This document shows, in pieces, positions 14,530 to 22,375 of a stretch of 42,675 nt of DNA. The stretch covers positions 1 to 42,675 of the forward strand of contig CAJLFQ010000012.1 of assembly GCA_905205975.1 (NCBI GenBank), in the 5' to 3' direction. Position 1 is the stretch's first letter; the number at the start of each line of letters is the position of its first letter. This DNA is from an uncultured Eubacteriales bacterium. Lineage in GTDB: Bacteria > Bacillota > Clostridia > Oscillospirales > QAMX01. The position numbers were made by a program, and so were the translations under genes. Below the pieces are notes generated by a model. That model was given only the letters and a program-made list of their open reading frames with translations. It made no database searches and was not told where the DNA came from.

Positions 14530-15939
14530 TTGACCAATCAGGAAATTCTGGCATATGTAAATGCCGACACCACGCAGGCCATGATCCGTTCTGCGCTGGA
14601 AACGCTCATTTCCATACCGAGTGTTTCACAGGATGCGCCTGCGCCGCATATTTTCGGCGACGCCAGCGCCGAAGCGCTCGACCGGATGCTGGAAATCGCA
14701 GACAAACTCGGCTTTGAAACCGAAAACCACGACTACTACTGCGGCAGCGTTCTGATGCCCGGCGAGGATCCGTCGGATGAAATCGGCATCATCGCGCATT
14801 TGGACGTCGTCCCGGCTGTTGAAGGCTGGCGTTATCCGCGCTTTGCACTGACGGTTGAAAACGGCCTTTACATCGGCCGCGGCGTCCGTGACGACAAGGG
14901 GCCGGCCGTTGCCGCGCTGGCCGCCATGTACTTTTTCAAAGAGAAACACATCCGTCTGCCGTTTACCGTCCGGCTTCTGCTCGGCTGCGACGAAGAACGC
15001 GGCATGGGCGACCTGCCGCATTTTCTGGCGTCGCATGCAGCGCCGCGCTTCTCGTTCTCGCCGGACAGCGTTTTCCCGGTTTGTGTCGGCGAAAAAGGCA
15101 TTGCGGAAATCGAAATCAACCTGGGCGCGCTGGATGCCGGGCTGCTTTCTTTGAAGGGCGGCATCGTCTCCAACGCCGTCGCCGATACGGCGGAAGCGGT
15201 ATTGGATCCGTCGCTGGCTGAACAGCTCCGCGCTTTGGCGCTGCCGGCAAACATTACGCTTTCAGACCGTGACGGCAAGCCCTGTCTGTCGGCCGCAGGC
15301 AAGAGTGCGCACGCTGCGGAACCGGATGGCTCCGTCAACGCAATCGTGCTGCTGGCGGCGTTCCTGCTCGATTCACAGCTGCTGCCGGCCGAAAGCGCTT
15401 CTGCCAAGGCGCTCCGCTTCCTCTGCGGAACGATGGTTGACAATCACGGCACCGGGCTGAACATCGCGGTTTCGGATGCAGCAACCGGAAAGCTTTCCTG
15501 CGTCTGCGGCATGGCCTTCATGCGGGACGGTCAGCTGATCATGGACTGCAACATCCGGTATCCGGCGTCTTATGACACCTTTGACCCGCTTTTTGCGCGG
15601 ATTTCCGCCGCCGCTTCGGCGGCCGGATATCAGGCATCCTTCCTCTCAGGCTCCACCGGCTATGTCTTCTCGCCGGAAAAACCGGAAATCGCCGCTTTGA
15701 CGGCAGCGTTCTCCGATATGACCGGCCTCGACGCCAAGCCCTATACCATGGGCGGCGGCACATATGCCCGCTCCTTCCCGAATACGGTGGCGTTCGGCGC
15801 CGCCGTCACGGAAATTGAAACCGCGCTCGGCCCCGGCTGCGGCGGTGCGCACGAACGGGATGAATGCGTCCGAATCGAAGAATTCAACCAATCGGCTGCC
15901 GTTTTCATCCGCGCGCTGCTGAATCTGGCTGCACTGTAA
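14530..15939 (+). CDS. pepV: M20 family dinuclear zinc dipeptidase, PepV/Sapep-like
   Basis: Hydrolyses dipeptides in the cytoplasm with two metal ions. The 469-aa protein has the expected PepV length. Metal-site motifs are AHLDVVP (89-95; His90 and Asp92), GRGVRDDKGP (116-125), CDEERGMGD (153-161) with the catalytic Glu, FSPDSVFPV (176-184) and a C-terminal GGAHERDE. The lid domain is present in the middle of the chain. The start is taken as TTG at 14530, eight nt after GGAGG (14517-14521). An in-frame TTG at 14515 overlaps that ribosome site and is less likely. Third gene of the operon from 12642. The terminator at 15955-15991 ends it. Confidence 0.92.
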   Translation: MTNQEILAYVNADTTQAMIRSALETLISIPSVSQDAPAPHIFGDASAEALDRMLEIADKLGFETENHDYYCGSVLMPGEDPSDEIGIIAHLDVVPAVEGWRYPRFALTVENGLYIGRGVRDDKGPAVAALAAMYFFKEKHIRLPFTVRLLLGCDEERGMGDLPHFLASHAAPRFSFSPDSVFPVCVGEKGIAEIEINLGALDAGLLSLKGGIVSNAVADTAEAVLDPSLAEQLRALALPANITLSDRDGKPCLSAAGKSAHAAEPDGSVNAIVLLAAFLLDSQLLPAESASAKALRFLCGTMVDNHGTGLNIAVSDAATGKLSCVCGMAFMRDGQLIMDCNIRYPASYDTFDPLFARISAAASAAGYQASFLSGSTGYVFSPEKPEIAALTAAFSDMTGLDAKPYTMGGGTYARSFPNTVAFGAAVTEIETALGPGCGGAHERDECVRIEEFNQSAAVFIRALLNLAAL

Positions 15940-15954
15940 CAACAAACGCTGCAA

Positions 15955-15991
15955 AAACCCGGTCTGCAATTTTGGCTTGCAGACCGGGTTT
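15955..15991. terminator. Bidirectional terminator between pepV and the membrane-anchored protein
   Basis: A perfect 15-bp stem (15955-15969 with 15977-15991) has a 7-nt loop. The A run at 15953-15957 and the T-rich sequence after 15988 let it serve both convergent transcripts. Confidence 0.85.
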
Positions 15992-16030
15992 GATTTTCTG
16001 TTTTCAATTGTTTCGGCTCGCGGCCGGTGA

Positions 16031-16687
16031 TCAGCCGATGGTATAGGTGCCGCGGATCAACACTTTGGTGTTGTTGGCGGTTGCCTGAATGCCGTTGTCT
16101 TTGATGGTCACCAGGTAGAGGTGATTTTTGACCAATGCGGTTCCGTTTTTGAGCTCCGTACTCTGGGTGATATCGACCAAGACGGGGTTGACGGAGCCGA
16201 CCGCCTTTGCTGAGCCGATGCGCAGCATGATCTCACAGCCGACCGCGCAGGTGATGCGCTGTCCGGATTTCAGCGTGACCACTTTGAACGTTTCGGCAGC
16301 TGACGCCGGTTTGACCGAAACTGACGCCAGCTTTTCGTCCAGCTTCTGGCTGAGGAGCTTCACAAACGCCTCATTGGATGCCAGCCCCGCCGCTTCCGCG
16401 TGGACAGCCGCCAGCTTTTCGTCGATCTTTTTGGCGTATTCGTCAATCAGGGTCTGAATTTCACCGGTATAACCCTTTTCGACTTCGGCTACTGCCGCAT
16501 CCACCAGCTTCATGATTTCCGGCGTAAACACGTCGTCCAGATAGCTTTTCGCAATGAGCGGGTCGTCTGCCGTGCCTTCTTTATCGGCAAAGGCAACCAT
16601 CAGCCCGCATGTCAGCGCAGCCACGCAGAGCACTGCTGCGATGCTGCCGAAAATCCATTTTTGATATCGCTTTTTTTCCGTTGTCAT
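16031..16687 (-). CDS. Membrane-anchored conserved hypothetical protein in an operon with mazF
   Basis: 218 aa with a short basic N-terminus, one hydrophobic segment (about 12-34) and a probable extracytoplasmic remainder. Residues about 45-115 are charged and helical, likely coiled coil (LVDAAVAEVEKGY, LIDEYAKKIDEKLA, LSQKLDEKLA). Residues about 130-218 form a beta-rich domain with LKSGQRITCAVGCEIMLRIGSA and KNHLYLVTIKDNG. I recognise this only as a type of protein seen in clostridial genomes and cannot give a function. GAGG lies 7 nt before the ATG. It begins 21 bp after the mazF stop and so should be cotranscribed with it; whether the two interact is unknown. Confidence 0.75.
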   Translation of the reverse strand: MTTEKKRYQKWIFGSIAAVLCVAALTCGLMVAFADKEGTADDPLIAKSYLDDVFTPEIMKLVDAAVAEVEKGYTGEIQTLIDEYAKKIDEKLAAVHAEAAGLASNEAFVKLLSQKLDEKLASVSVKPASAAETFKVVTLKSGQRITCAVGCEIMLRIGSAKAVGSVNPVLVDITQSTELKNGTALVKNHLYLVTIKDNGIQATANNTKVLIRGTYTIG

Positions 16688-16708
16688 TTGTGTGCCTCGT
16701 CATTCGAT

Positions 16709-17071
16709 TCATCCGTTTGTATCCGTCAGCCCGAAGCTGACCGCGATGGCGTCGTCGATCTTCGTCATCATGCCGTCGTCGACGCGGCCCATCCGCTCTT
16801 TCAGCCGTTTTTTGTCAATCGTCCGGATTTGCTCCAGCAAGACGACGCTGTCTTTGGACAGGCCGTAGCTCTGTGCCGACAGCTCGATATGCGTCGGCAG
16901 TCGGGCTTTGTTGATCTGCGACGTGATGGCAGCCGCAATCACCGTTGGGCTGTGCCGGTTGCCCACGTCATTCTGGACGATCAGCACAGGGCGCACCCCG
17001 CCCTGTTCACTGCCGACCACCGGGCTGAGGTCGGCATAGTAGATTTCTCCTCGTTTGACTGTTCCATTCAC
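16709..17071 (-). CDS. mazF: MazF/NdoA-type endoribonuclease toxin without an adjacent antitoxin
   Basis: 120-aa PemK/MazF-family mRNA interferase. The N-terminal VKRGEIYYADLSPVVGSEQGGVRPVLIVQND is the hallmark (only the first 20 residues need matching). It is followed by HSPTVIAAAITSQ and LLEQIRTIDKKRL, as in Bacillus EndoA. The start is a GTG at 17071, 10 nt after GGAG, where family alignment begins; a TTG at 17125 with GGAAG upstream would add 18 unrelated residues. No MazE-like antitoxin gene is visible in the roughly 390 bp up to the divergent MATE gene. A strong promoter at 17274-17302 gives a leader near 200 nt. The next gene downstream encodes a membrane-anchored protein. The missing antitoxin may be encoded elsewhere or the toxin may be autonomously controlled. 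Confidence 0.92.
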   Translation of the reverse strand: MNGTVKRGEIYYADLSPVVGSEQGGVRPVLIVQNDVGNRHSPTVIAAAITSQINKARLPTHIELSAQSYGLSKDSVVLLEQIRTIDKKRLKERMGRVDDGMMTKIDDAIAVSFGLTDTNG

Positions 17072-17273
17072 AAAACTCACGCTCCGCCGGCAAATCGATT
17101 CCGCGCTGTCTAATGCAGCACACAAATCTATTCTTCCAGAAACGGACGGGTTTTAAACCACCGGCGAATCTTTTTTTGAACCGTATGCCGGTCGAAGCTT
17201 TGATCCCCCCTGTCATGCTATGCACAACGGGAAGCCGAAGACACTCGGGGCACCTGTCAAAGGAGACAGTCCT
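17072..17273 (-). other. Long untranslated leader of mazF
   Basis: About 195 nt separate the predicted mazF transcription start (near 17267) from its GTG. Two overlapping short frames can be drawn (from 17225 and from 17125), but neither has good ribosome-site support and homology. No known RNA motif was recognised. Confidence 0.45.
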
Positions 17274-17302
17274 ATTATATCACATTGCCTTCTTGAAATC
17301 AA
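17274..17302 (-). promoter_or_regulatory. Promoter of mazF and the membrane-anchored protein
   Basis: On the minus strand TTGATT (17297-17302) is 17 bp from a perfect TATAAT (17274-17279). Confidence 0.85.
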
Positions 17303-17372
17303 GCAGCTCAAAAATTGTTCAGAAATTCCACCTTTCGCCCGGATTTCAGCGATAGAACCGGCTCTTTGCCTC

Positions 17373-17402
17373 TTGACGCGGGCAAGCCGTCTGTGTTACA
17401 CT
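17373..17402 (+). promoter_or_regulatory. Probable promoter of the MATE gene
   Basis: TTGACG (17373-17378) and TACACT (17397-17402) are 18 bp apart, back to back with the mazF promoter. Confidence 0.55.
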
Positions 17403-17463
17403 TTTGCTTGTCCGCGCGCGCCAGCGTCTGCGGCAATTCATCGGAACCGAGGATCGGAACGTC

Positions 17464-18846
17464 ATGCAAATTTTTGTCAAGGATCGAAAATTCTACGCCT
17501 CGCTGGCGTCGCTCGCCTGCGTGATCGCGCTGCAAAACCTGATTTCTTTCGGCGTCAACCTTGCGGACAACATCATGATCGGCGCTTACAGCCAGACGGC
17601 GCTGAACGGCGTCGCCATGGTCAACCAGATCCAGTTTCTGCTTCAGATGTTCGCCACCGGCGTCGGCAACGGCATGGTTGTTCTGGCGTCACAGTATTGG
17701 GGGCAGCGCAAAACGGAACCCATCCGTCGAATCTTTGCGGTCGGCTTCTGGCTGGGGATCCTCGTTTCCCTCATCCTCTCCATCGTCACCTACTGCTTCC
17801 CGCAGCCGGTGCTTTCGCTGCTGACCAATGAAGGGCCCGTCATCGCCGAGGGCGCCCAATATCTGCGCATCATCTGTTTCTCCTACTGCATTTTCACGGT
17901 TTCCACACTTCTGCTGAGCATTCTGCGCAGCGCGGAAACGGTTCACATCGGTTTTTACGTCTCTCTGCTCTCGCTGATTGTCAACATCGGGCTGAACAAC
18001 TGCCTGATTTACGGGCGGATGGGCTTCCCGGAAATGGGCATACGCGGCGCCGCCATTGCAACGCTTGCTGCGCGCTGTCTGGAGTTCGCTGTCACCGTCG
18101 TCTATGCGCTTGTGATCGACAAGAAAATCCGGCTGCGCCTGCGGGATCTCTGGCAGGTCAAGGCTTCCTATGTGCGCGACTTTTTGCGCACGGGGATGCC
18201 GCTCGTTCTGTCGAACACATCGTGGGGGCTGGCCATGTCCGTTCAGACCGCGATCATCGGCCGCCTCGGCGAAGCTGCCATTTCCGCTTCCAGCATTGCA
18301 ACCGCCGTGTTCCAGGTCGTCAGCGTTTTTGTTTACGGCATCGCGACGGCTTCCGGCGTCGTCATCGGCAAAGCCGTCGGCGAGGGGCGCATTGAAGCGG
18401 TCAAGCAATATGCCCGGACATTGCAGGCGCTGTATCTGATCATCGGCGTCATCACCAGTCTGGTGCTCTTCGGCGTCAAGCAGTTTATCGTGGACTTTTA
18501 TAAGGTGACGCCGGAAAGCGCAAAGCTGGCCCATGATTTCCTGCTCGTTCTGTGCGTCACGGTCATCGGCACTTCCTATCAGATGTCGTCGCTGACCGGC
18601 ATCGTTTCCGGCGGCGGCGAAACAAAGTTCGTTCTCTTCAACGACATCATCTTCATGTGGTGCATTGTGCTCCCGGCGTCGATTCTTTCCGCATTTGTGC
18701 TGAAGCTGCCGTGTGTTGTGACGTTCATCTGTCTGAAAGCCGACCAGGTGCTGAAATGCGCCGTCGCCGCCGTCAAAGTCAACCGTTTCCGCTGGATTCA
18801 TGTGCTGACCCACCCGGAAACGGAGCAGCCGGCATCCGCCGAATAA
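17464..18846 (+). CDS. MATE family multidrug/metabolite efflux transporter
   Basis: 460-aa integral membrane protein with about twelve hydrophobic segments in two six-helix bundles, as in the MATE family. The first bundle shows LQNLISFGVNLADNIMIGAYSQTALNGVAM, with the conserved D in the N(L/V)ADN(I)MIG region, and the second shows NTSWGLAMSVQTAIIGRLGEAAISASSIA (each longer than any fragment needed to recognise it). It exports cationic drugs or metabolites using a Na+ or H+ gradient; the substrate is unknown. The start at 17464 is preceded by GAGGAT; the frame is open to 17404, but that part lacks family similarity. It diverges from mazF. No clear terminator follows; a GTCTTT/AAAGAC hairpin near 18855 lacks a T tract. 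Confidence 0.93.
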   Translation: MQIFVKDRKFYASLASLACVIALQNLISFGVNLADNIMIGAYSQTALNGVAMVNQIQFLLQMFATGVGNGMVVLASQYWGQRKTEPIRRIFAVGFWLGILVSLILSIVTYCFPQPVLSLLTNEGPVIAEGAQYLRIICFSYCIFTVSTLLLSILRSAETVHIGFYVSLLSLIVNIGLNNCLIYGRMGFPEMGIRGAAIATLAARCLEFAVTVVYALVIDKKIRLRLRDLWQVKASYVRDFLRTGMPLVLSNTSWGLAMSVQTAIIGRLGEAAISASSIATAVFQVVSVFVYGIATASGVVIGKAVGEGRIEAVKQYARTLQALYLIIGVITSLVLFGVKQFIVDFYKVTPESAKLAHDFLLVLCVTVIGTSYQMSSLTGIVSGGGETKFVLFNDIIFMWCIVLPASILSAFVLKLPCVVTFICLKADQVLKCAVAAVKVNRFRWIHVLTHPETEQPASAE

Positions 18847-18931
18847 AAACGGCTGTCTTTGGAAAGACTGTTCCTGCGCCCAAATATCTAAAAAGGCGTC
18901 GATCATGCCGTGGATTTGCCCGGCTTTTGAG

Positions 18932-18960
18932 TTGACAAATCTTTCGTTTCGTGTTATAAT
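18932..18960 (+). promoter_or_regulatory. Consensus promoter of murA
   Basis: Perfect TTGACA (18932-18937), 17 bp, perfect TATAAT (18955-18960). The start site is near 18967. Confidence 0.92.
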
Positions 18961-18980
18961 CTGTATGTGTATCTTTGGGG

Positions 18981-19077
18981 CTGTCTGTTCTTTTCAGGCA
19001 GGGCGCGGGAAACACACTTGAATCGGCGGTCTCTTTTTCGGCCCGCCGTTTTGTGGTTGCCTCTGTGTTTCTTTTTT
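18981..19077 (+). promoter_or_regulatory. Structured murA leader with terminator-like element
   Basis: GAAACACA (19009-19016) pairs with TGTGTTTC (19064-19071), and six T follow directly (19072-19077). Inside it CGGCGG (19024-19029) pairs with CCGCCG (19043-19048), followed by four T. Upstream, CTGTCTG (18981-18987) can pair with CAGGCAG (18995-19001). This resembles an attenuator about 100 nt after the transcription start. No known riboswitch family was recognised. Confidence 0.5.
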
Positions 19078-19111
19078 CAGAGGTTCAGGACCCGTGAAAG
19101 AAGGTTATCGT

Positions 19112-20401
19112 TTGAAAAAATATGTCATAAACGGCGGCAAGCCGCTTTACGGCACCGTTAATATCGCGGGCATGAAGAATTCTGCTGTCGGCATTCTTCC
19201 GGCAACCATCCTGGTTGAAGGCGTCTGCCGGATTGAAAACGTCCCCAACATCAGCGACGTTTTGCTGTGGGGCGATATTCTGTCTTCTCTGGGTGCTCGC
19301 GTCACCTATCTGAATGCTTCGACCATTGAAGTCGATACCTCGACTGTGCGCTGTGAAGAGCCGCCGTATGAGATGATGCGCCGTATGCGCGCCTCTTATT
19401 ATATCGTCGGCGCCATGCTCGGCCGGTACGGCTGGGCAAGAGCCGGTATGCCCGGCGGCTGTGATTTCGGCGGCCGCCCGATTGACCGCCACATCAAAGG
19501 CTTTGAAGCCCTCGGCGCCGACGTCCGCGTGGAAAACGGCATCATCTGCGCCACCACCAACGGCGGGATCAAAAGCGGCAACATCTTTTTCGATGAAAAC
19601 TCCGTCGGCGCAACCATCAACGTCATGCTGGCCGCCGTCCGCGCACCCGGTTTGACCGTCATTGAAAACGCCTCCAAGGAACCGCACGTCGTCGACGTCG
19701 CCAACTTCCTAAACTCCATGGGCGCGGTCATCCGCGGCGCCGGAACGGACGTCATCAAAGTCCGCGGTGTGGAAAAGCTGCACGGCGGCACCTATTCGAT
19801 TATCCCCGATCAGATCGAAGCAGGCACTTTTGTGGCGGCCGTCGCTGCAACCGGTGGCGAAATCGTCATCAACAACATCATCCCGAAGCATCTGGAGTGC
19901 ATCACCACCAAGTTTGAAGAGATGGGCGTTTCCATCTTCGAGGGCGACGACTTCCTCCGCGTCAGCCGGACAGGCCCGCTCCACAAGACGAACATCCGCG
20001 CCATCCCCTATCCGGGCTTTCCGACCGATATGCAGCCTTTGGCCGTCGCCGTGCTTTGTCTGGCCGACGGAACCAGCGTTGTGACGGAGGGCGTTTACGA
20101 CAACCGCTTCCGCTACGTCGATGAGCTTGCGCGCATGGGCGCCAAAATCCAAGTGGATGGCCGCACGGCGATCATTACGCCGGTGACAGAGCTGACAGGC
20201 GCACCTGTCTGTGCGTGCGACCTGCGCGCAGGTGTTGCATTGATCACAGCAGGTCTGGCCGCCCGCGGCCGAACCGAAGTAGACGGCATCTTACATATCG
20301 AGCGCGGATATGAAGACATCGTCTCAAAGCTTCAGAAAATCGGCGCTGATATCCACATCGTCTCCATGGATGACGCGCCTGCGGCTCACGTCGCCGGCTG
20401 A
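19112..20401 (+). CDS. murA: UDP-N-acetylglucosamine 1-carboxyvinyltransferase
   Basis: First committed enzyme of peptidoglycan synthesis; transfers enolpyruvate from PEP to UDP-GlcNAc and is the fosfomycin target. The 429-aa product shows Lys22-Asn23 in GMKNSAVG, the RMRASYY substrate loop (91-97), and PGGCDFGGRPIDRH (114-127) with catalytic Cys117, which predicts fosfomycin sensitivity. The usual AIGARPID is DFGGRPID here. The start is taken as TTG at 19112 because AAGAAGG precedes it and MurA proteins begin KKYVINGGKPL. A GTG at 19094, preceded by AGAGG, would add six residues. A consensus promoter and a long structured leader lie upstream, and the terminator at 20434-20475 is shared with the convergent amt-PII gene. 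Confidence 0.96.
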   Translation: MKKYVINGGKPLYGTVNIAGMKNSAVGILPATILVEGVCRIENVPNISDVLLWGDILSSLGARVTYLNASTIEVDTSTVRCEEPPYEMMRRMRASYYIVGAMLGRYGWARAGMPGGCDFGGRPIDRHIKGFEALGADVRVENGIICATTNGGIKSGNIFFDENSVGATINVMLAAVRAPGLTVIENASKEPHVVDVANFLNSMGAVIRGAGTDVIKVRGVEKLHGGTYSIIPDQIEAGTFVAAVAATGGEIVINNIIPKHLECITTKFEEMGVSIFEGDDFLRVSRTGPLHKTNIRAIPYPGFPTDMQPLAVAVLCLADGTSVVTEGVYDNRFRYVDELARMGAKIQVDGRTAIITPVTELTGAPVCACDLRAGVALITAGLAARGRTEVDGILHIERGYEDIVSKLQKIGADIHIVSMDDAPAAHVAG

Positions 20402-20433
20402 GCTGATTGTCTGTTTTTTCCTGCATCCATGAA

Positions 20434-20475
20434 AATCCCCGACAGGTTTTATGCCTGCCGGGGATTGTTTTCTTT
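20434..20475. terminator. Terminator between convergent murA and amt-PII
   Basis: AATCCCCG (20434-20441) pairs with CGGGGATT, with an inner CAGG/CCTG helix and one A-C mismatch, a 7-nt loop, then a T-rich run (GTTTTCTTTT). The A run on the left gives some activity on the minus strand. Confidence 0.8.
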
Positions 20476-22160
20476 TATTCGTCTTGCAGGGCAGCGCAGC
20501 CCTCCTCGCCCGTTCGGACGCGGATGACGTTTTCAACTTTGTAGAGGAAGATTTTGCCGTCGCCGATGTGACCGGTATACAATGCGTCACGCGCCGCATC
20601 GATCACCTTTCGCACCGGAACCCGGCAGACAACGATATCAACCTGAATCTTTGGCAACAGCGTCATTTCAATCGGCACGCCGCGGTAAAACTCCGCACGC
20701 CCCTTCTGCGCGCCGCAGCCCAAGACGTTCGTCAGGGTAATGCCGGTAATCCCGATCTCGCCCATGCGGTGTTTGAGCGCTTCAAACTTCGACTGTTTGC
20801 AGAGGATCGTCACTTTGGTGATTGCGCCGCCTTCGTCTGCCGTTCCGACCACGGGGATCGCTTTTTCCACCGGGGCTGCCGGTGTCATCGGCTCAAGTGC
20901 CGCTGTCACCGGTGCAGACGGCATAAAGTCTGCATAAGAGGAAACCAGACCGTGCTCAGTGATATCCAGACCCAAAATTTCTTCTTCCCGCGAGGCACGC
21001 AGGCCGACAGTCTTTTTGAGGATCAGGAAAACCGCCGTCATCGTCACGGCGACCCATGCCATGACAGCGATCATGCCAAGCGCCTGAATGCCGAGCAGTT
21101 TGAATCCGCCGCCTGTGAAAAGCCCCTTCATGCCGCCTGTGCCTGTGCCGTCCGAGAAAAGGCCGACGCAAATGGTGCCTGTCGCACCGCAGCAGAAGTG
21201 GACGCCGACTGCACCGACCGGGTCATCGATTTTCAGCACTTTTTCGACGAATTCAATGCCGAACACAACGACAAATGCCGCAATCAGACCAATGACCGCA
21301 GAAGAAAGCGGCGAAACGGTATCGCAGCTGGCGGTAATGGCGACAAGGCCGGCCAAAGAGGCGTTCAGCGTCATGGAAACGTCCGGTTTTTTGTAGCGGA
21401 TCCAGGTGATCGCCATGACGCCGCAGGTTGCACCCGCGGCAGCCAAGTTGGTTGTAAAGAAGATCTTCCCGGCTTTCGCAACCGCTTCTCCCTCCATGGA
21501 AACCGTTGAGCCGCCGTTGAAGCCGAACCAGCAGAACCAGAGGATGAACACGCCGAGGGCGCCCAGCGTCAGGCTGTGGCCAGGAATGGCTTTCGGCTTG
21601 CCCTGTGAATCATATTTGCCGATGCGCGGGCCGAGAATTTTGGCGCCGATCAGCGCCGCAAGGCCGCCGACCATGTGTACGGCTGTCGAACCGGCAAAAT
21701 CGTGAAAGCCCATCTGCGCCAGCCAGCCGCCGCCCCAGATCCAATGGCCGGAGATCGGATAGATGATCAGGCTGATGATGCCGGAATAGAGACAATAGGC
21801 CGAAAATTTCGTGCGTTCCGCCATGGCGCCGGAAACGATCGTCGCCGCCGTTGCACAGAAGACCGTCTGGAAAATCAAATACGCGTAAAACGGCACGCCC
21901 TCCGGCAGGATAGACGTGTAATCGCCGCGGGTCAGGAAATCGAACCCGCCGATGAATCTGCCCGCCCCGGCAAACATGATGCCGAAGCCGACCAGCCAGA
22001 AGATGGGTGCGCCGATGCAGAAATCCATCAGGTTTTTCATGATGATATTCCCGGCGTTTTTGGCGCGTGTGAAGCCGGTTTCGACCATGGCAAAACCGGC
22101 CTGCATGAAGAAGACCAGTGCTGCGGATACCAGCACCCATATGGTGTTGACGCTGGACAT
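20475..22160 (-). CDS. amt: Ammonium channel Amt fused to a C-terminal PII (GlnK-type) regulatory domain
   Basis: 561-aa two-domain protein. Residues 1 to about 385 are an Amt/Mep/Rh channel with eleven hydrophobic segments and the twin pore histidines His162 (VHMVGG) and His321 (GVHFCCGATG). A cytoplasmic linker (about 385-447), rich in Ala and Pro at its end, leads to a complete PII domain (448-561). The PII part shows the T-loop with Tyr492 in RAEFYRGVPIEM, the GHIGDGKIF beta-hairpin and the VIRVRTGE ATP-site motif. Free PII proteins block Amt by inserting the T-loop in response to ATP/ADP and 2-oxoglutarate; here the gate is covalently attached. AAAGGGG precedes the ATG. Upstream on the same strand are glnN and asnA. 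Confidence 0.95.
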   Translation of the reverse strand: MSSVNTIWVLVSAALVFFMQAGFAMVETGFTRAKNAGNIIMKNLMDFCIGAPIFWLVGFGIMFAGAGRFIGGFDFLTRGDYTSILPEGVPFYAYLIFQTVFCATAATIVSGAMAERTKFSAYCLYSGIISLIIYPISGHWIWGGGWLAQMGFHDFAGSTAVHMVGGLAALIGAKILGPRIGKYDSQGKPKAIPGHSLTLGALGVFILWFCWFGFNGGSTVSMEGEAVAKAGKIFFTTNLAAAGATCGVMAITWIRYKKPDVSMTLNASLAGLVAITASCDTVSPLSSAVIGLIAAFVVVFGIEFVEKVLKIDDPVGAVGVHFCCGATGTICVGLFSDGTGTGGMKGLFTGGGFKLLGIQALGMIAVMAWVAVTMTAVFLILKKTVGLRASREEEILGLDITEHGLVSSYADFMPSAPVTAALEPMTPAAPVEKAIPVVGTADEGGAITKVTILCKQSKFEALKHRMGEIGITGITLTNVLGCGAQKGRAEFYRGVPIEMTLLPKIQVDIVVCRVPVRKVIDAARDALYTGHIGDGKIFLYKVENVIRVRTGEEGCAALQDE

Positions 22161-22375
22161 GGATAAAGACCCCTTTTTATGATTGTTTGATACTCAGCAT
22201 CCATTCAGGCTTGTTTCCCGGTACAGACAGAAACGGCGTGCAGCGGGCTTTGAAAGCCTGCTGCACGCCGTTGTGCCGGTTTGCCGGAATCATATACAGG
22301 AAACAGGAATGAAGGAAGGGTTGGCAATGGAATGAAAATGTGCAGAAAATCGCGGCTTGCGCAGCTGGGAATGGC
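22161..22375 (-). other. glnN-amt spacer with 19-bp hairpin
   Basis: Arms 22232-22250 and 22254-22272 pair over 19 bp with a single G-U and a 3-nt loop. Neither side has a T run, so this is not a standard terminator. A smaller CCGG/CCGG hairpin lies next to it. No convincing sigma-A or sigma-54 promoter for amt was found, so amt may be expressed by read-through with the hairpin as a processing or mRNA-end element. Confidence 0.65.

Noticed and set aside
17072..17125. An 18-residue N-terminal extension of MazF from a TTG
   Set aside because: A GGAAG lies upstream, but EndoA/MazF proteins begin at VKRGE/VKRGD, which fits the GTG at 17071.
17007..17225. A 72-aa minus-strand frame upstream of mazF as a possible antitoxin
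   Set aside because: It overlaps the mazF start out of frame, has a poor ribosome site and no MazE or ribbon-helix-helix pattern.
22161..22375. A sigma-54 promoter for the ammonium channel
   Set aside because: No TGGCAC-N5-TTGC pattern was found on the minus strand of the spacer.
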